A DNA stretch of 64,000 bases. Origin: Certhia americana (taxonomy: Eukaryota; Chordata; Aves; Passeriformes; Certhiidae). The notes beneath the pieces are model-generated. The model was not told where the DNA came from and searched no databases. It worked only from the letters and a program-made list of their open reading frames with translations. The translations under genes and the position numbers were made by a program. This document shows positions 62,706 through 64,000 of this stretch, one piece after another (the first letter of the stretch is position 1; every line of letters begins with the position of its first letter). The stretch spans positions 60,246,861 to 60,310,860 of the forward strand of contig CM031860.1 of the NCBI GenBank assembly GCA_018697195.1. The letters are read 5' to 3'.

Positions 62706-64000
62706 GGCACAGAAAAGTCATGGCCAGAGAAAAATCACACTTCTGCTCTGGAGGGGGGACACCCTGGTTAGATGTTCTGCTCCCTCTGCAAGTGGTCAGA
62801 GGTGATGCTTCATCCCCATGGTGCACAAGGGACTTGGATCAGTCTGAAGGAAGAAGGGATGAGAACCAATAGACTCAGACCTGGGAGCCAGACTAGCAGG
62901 AATCATTCACTGCACAGAAGAGACAGGAAAAGCTGGCATAGAGATCTCTGCCACCTTAGACTCCATGGGTAGGAACTTGGTTCCTTTCTAATCTTTCACA
63001 CAAAACTCCCTGGCACAAACTGTCTGGCTTATTCACTTTCCTGACTTATTCACTTCCATCTTTCCTAATGCAAATGAAAGCCCAAGGGTCCCAAGAAACA
63101 GCTTTGCCATTGCTTTAACATGAGCACGCTGCTTGCACACAGGAATGAGAATTTAGCCTGGAGACATAAACCCAAATATACAGCTGTGTATGGTATGCTG
63201 AAAACTAACCCAGCACAGAGAGCTGCTTTTATGGGCAGGATTTGTTTTTCCAAATGGGATTTATTTAAAAGAAAATTGAATGGTTATAAAGAGCTCACTC
63301 TAACAATAACACAGAAAATGAATCCAGTGTTCACGGCCGGCTTTGCTTCACAGTGCAATCCAGACAGAGAAATCTTCTTTAGAGGGTCCTGGCAGCAATG
63401 ACCTGCCCTGCAGAGCAACCCTTGGGGAAACAGCTGGCTAAAAACTGGGACTCTGTTAATGACTGAAATAAAGGCAGGAATTTCACTGGGGGAGGGTGCT
63501 GCAACAACAGTGTGAAGAAGTGACTGTGGGAACACCCTGTTTCAGTAAACCTTTTCCAGATCAATAGCATGGCAAGGCTCTAGGAGACACACAGGACTTC
63601 ACTCTCCAGGAAACTGCTGGCACATTTCACCACCTTCATAAGGGCCAGGACTCCTTAAGTCCAAAGGTGCCTTAGCTTCCCTCGGTGCTCCAGCCAGTAT
63701 AACACTTCCTCTGAACAGCCCTTGTTTCAATTTTCATGGAATTTTGCAAACTTCTATAGGTACCACAAAAGTTTTTATCAATAAACCCCTGATGCTTTAG
63801 GTGTCAGCATAAGGTGTCCATAACCTGCCCCACTGAGCTCCTTAAAAGAAGCACTTAGGACCTTTTAACCATCACTCTCTTGAAGTTCTCTTCTCTACCA
63901 GATTTTCCCAGTGCAGGAAAATGTTCTCCTGCTTCCTTTGTCCTGCTTTTCTCCTCCTCAATGGGCCACTACACCCCGTCACAGCAGTTTATCTGACTGA

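Larger units (their letters stand above)
13770..64000 (-). other. FGFRL1: Large FGFRL1 intron upstream of the linker exon (continues past the window)
   Basis: The linker exon starts with a phase-1 acceptor at 13770, so an upstream exon (Ig1 in all known FGFRL1) must exist. No minus-strand frame here has the expected Ig1 signature (a Met-started frame with an MWTKDGR-like motif and an Ala-Thr-Asn-Gly motif near its end). More than 50.2 kb therefore appears to be a single intron. Blocks: 13.9-21.6 kb is unique DNA with a 63-bp duplication near 16 kb; 21.7-22.35 kb is a CR1; 22.4-41.2 kb is mostly unique with simple repeats, a poly-A run at 31.7 kb and candidate conserved blocks near 35.8-36.6 and 40.1 kb; 41.3-41.65 kb is an old CR1; 41.7-52.4 kb is unique with TA repeats and a CpG patch at 48 kb; 52.4-52.6 kb is a CR1; 52.6-64 kb is unique with a gap at 62.4 kb. 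An undetected non-coding RNA cannot be excluded. Confidence 0.75.

Noticed and set aside
63065..63080. Octamer ATGCAAAT near 63069 as an enhancer mark
   Set aside because: About two copies are expected by chance in 64 kb over both strands, and there is no clustering with other motifs.
1..64000. CRISPR arrays, tRNA or rRNA genes, endogenous retroviral gag/pol/env
   Set aside because: No regularly spaced repeats, no cloverleaf-type sequence that I could recognise and no retroviral frames were seen. The only pol-derived frame is from a CR1 LINE.

Overview
The window looks like vertebrate nuclear DNA, most likely from a bird. The evidence is widely spaced exons with GT/AG splice sites, an AT-rich and CpG-poor background, and an interspersed-repeat load that I can recognise only as CR1-type (chicken repeat 1) LINE fragments. 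Most of these are truncated 3' ends. There are no prokaryotic operons, no CRISPR array and no convincing second protein-coding gene.

The one gene recognised is FGFRL1 (fibroblast growth factor receptor-like 1, also called FGFR5) on the minus strand. Only its 3' part is present. In transcript order the exons are: a short acidic linker exon (13769-13689), the second Ig domain (8948-8664), the third Ig domain (6305-5952), and a terminal exon carrying the transmembrane helix, the short cytoplasmic tail with a His-rich C-terminus (3161-2752) and a 3' UTR of about 1.4 kb. All four exons are joined by phase-1 introns, and the joined frame is open from end to end. The signal-peptide and first Ig-domain exons are not in the window, so the sequence from 13770 to at least 64000 is read as one intron of more than 50 kb.

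Layout: 1-1350 is probable downstream intergenic DNA. 1350-3161 is the terminal exon, whose 3' UTR holds a compound TA/CA microsatellite and a perfect short hairpin. 3162-13688 holds three introns of 2.8, 2.4 and 4.7 kb with CR1 fragments. 13770-64000 is the large intron, with CR1 remnants (about 21.7-22.35, 25.8, 41.3-41.6, 52.4-52.6 and 62.6 kb), microsatellites, a few very recent short tandem duplications, two long poly-A runs, one 74-N assembly gap, and a few blocks that look like candidate regulatory DNA. The strongest of these is an isolated CpG-dense patch at about 47.9-48.25 kb.

FGFRL1 is a membrane protein that binds FGF and heparin but lacks the tyrosine kinase domain of FGFR1-4. 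The tail seen here fits that: after the membrane helix there are only about 95 residues and no kinase. No undescribed biological system was found. The observations worth checking are regulatory or structural: the CpG patch, a possible intronic enhancer, the 3' UTR hairpin, and tyrosine motifs in the tail.
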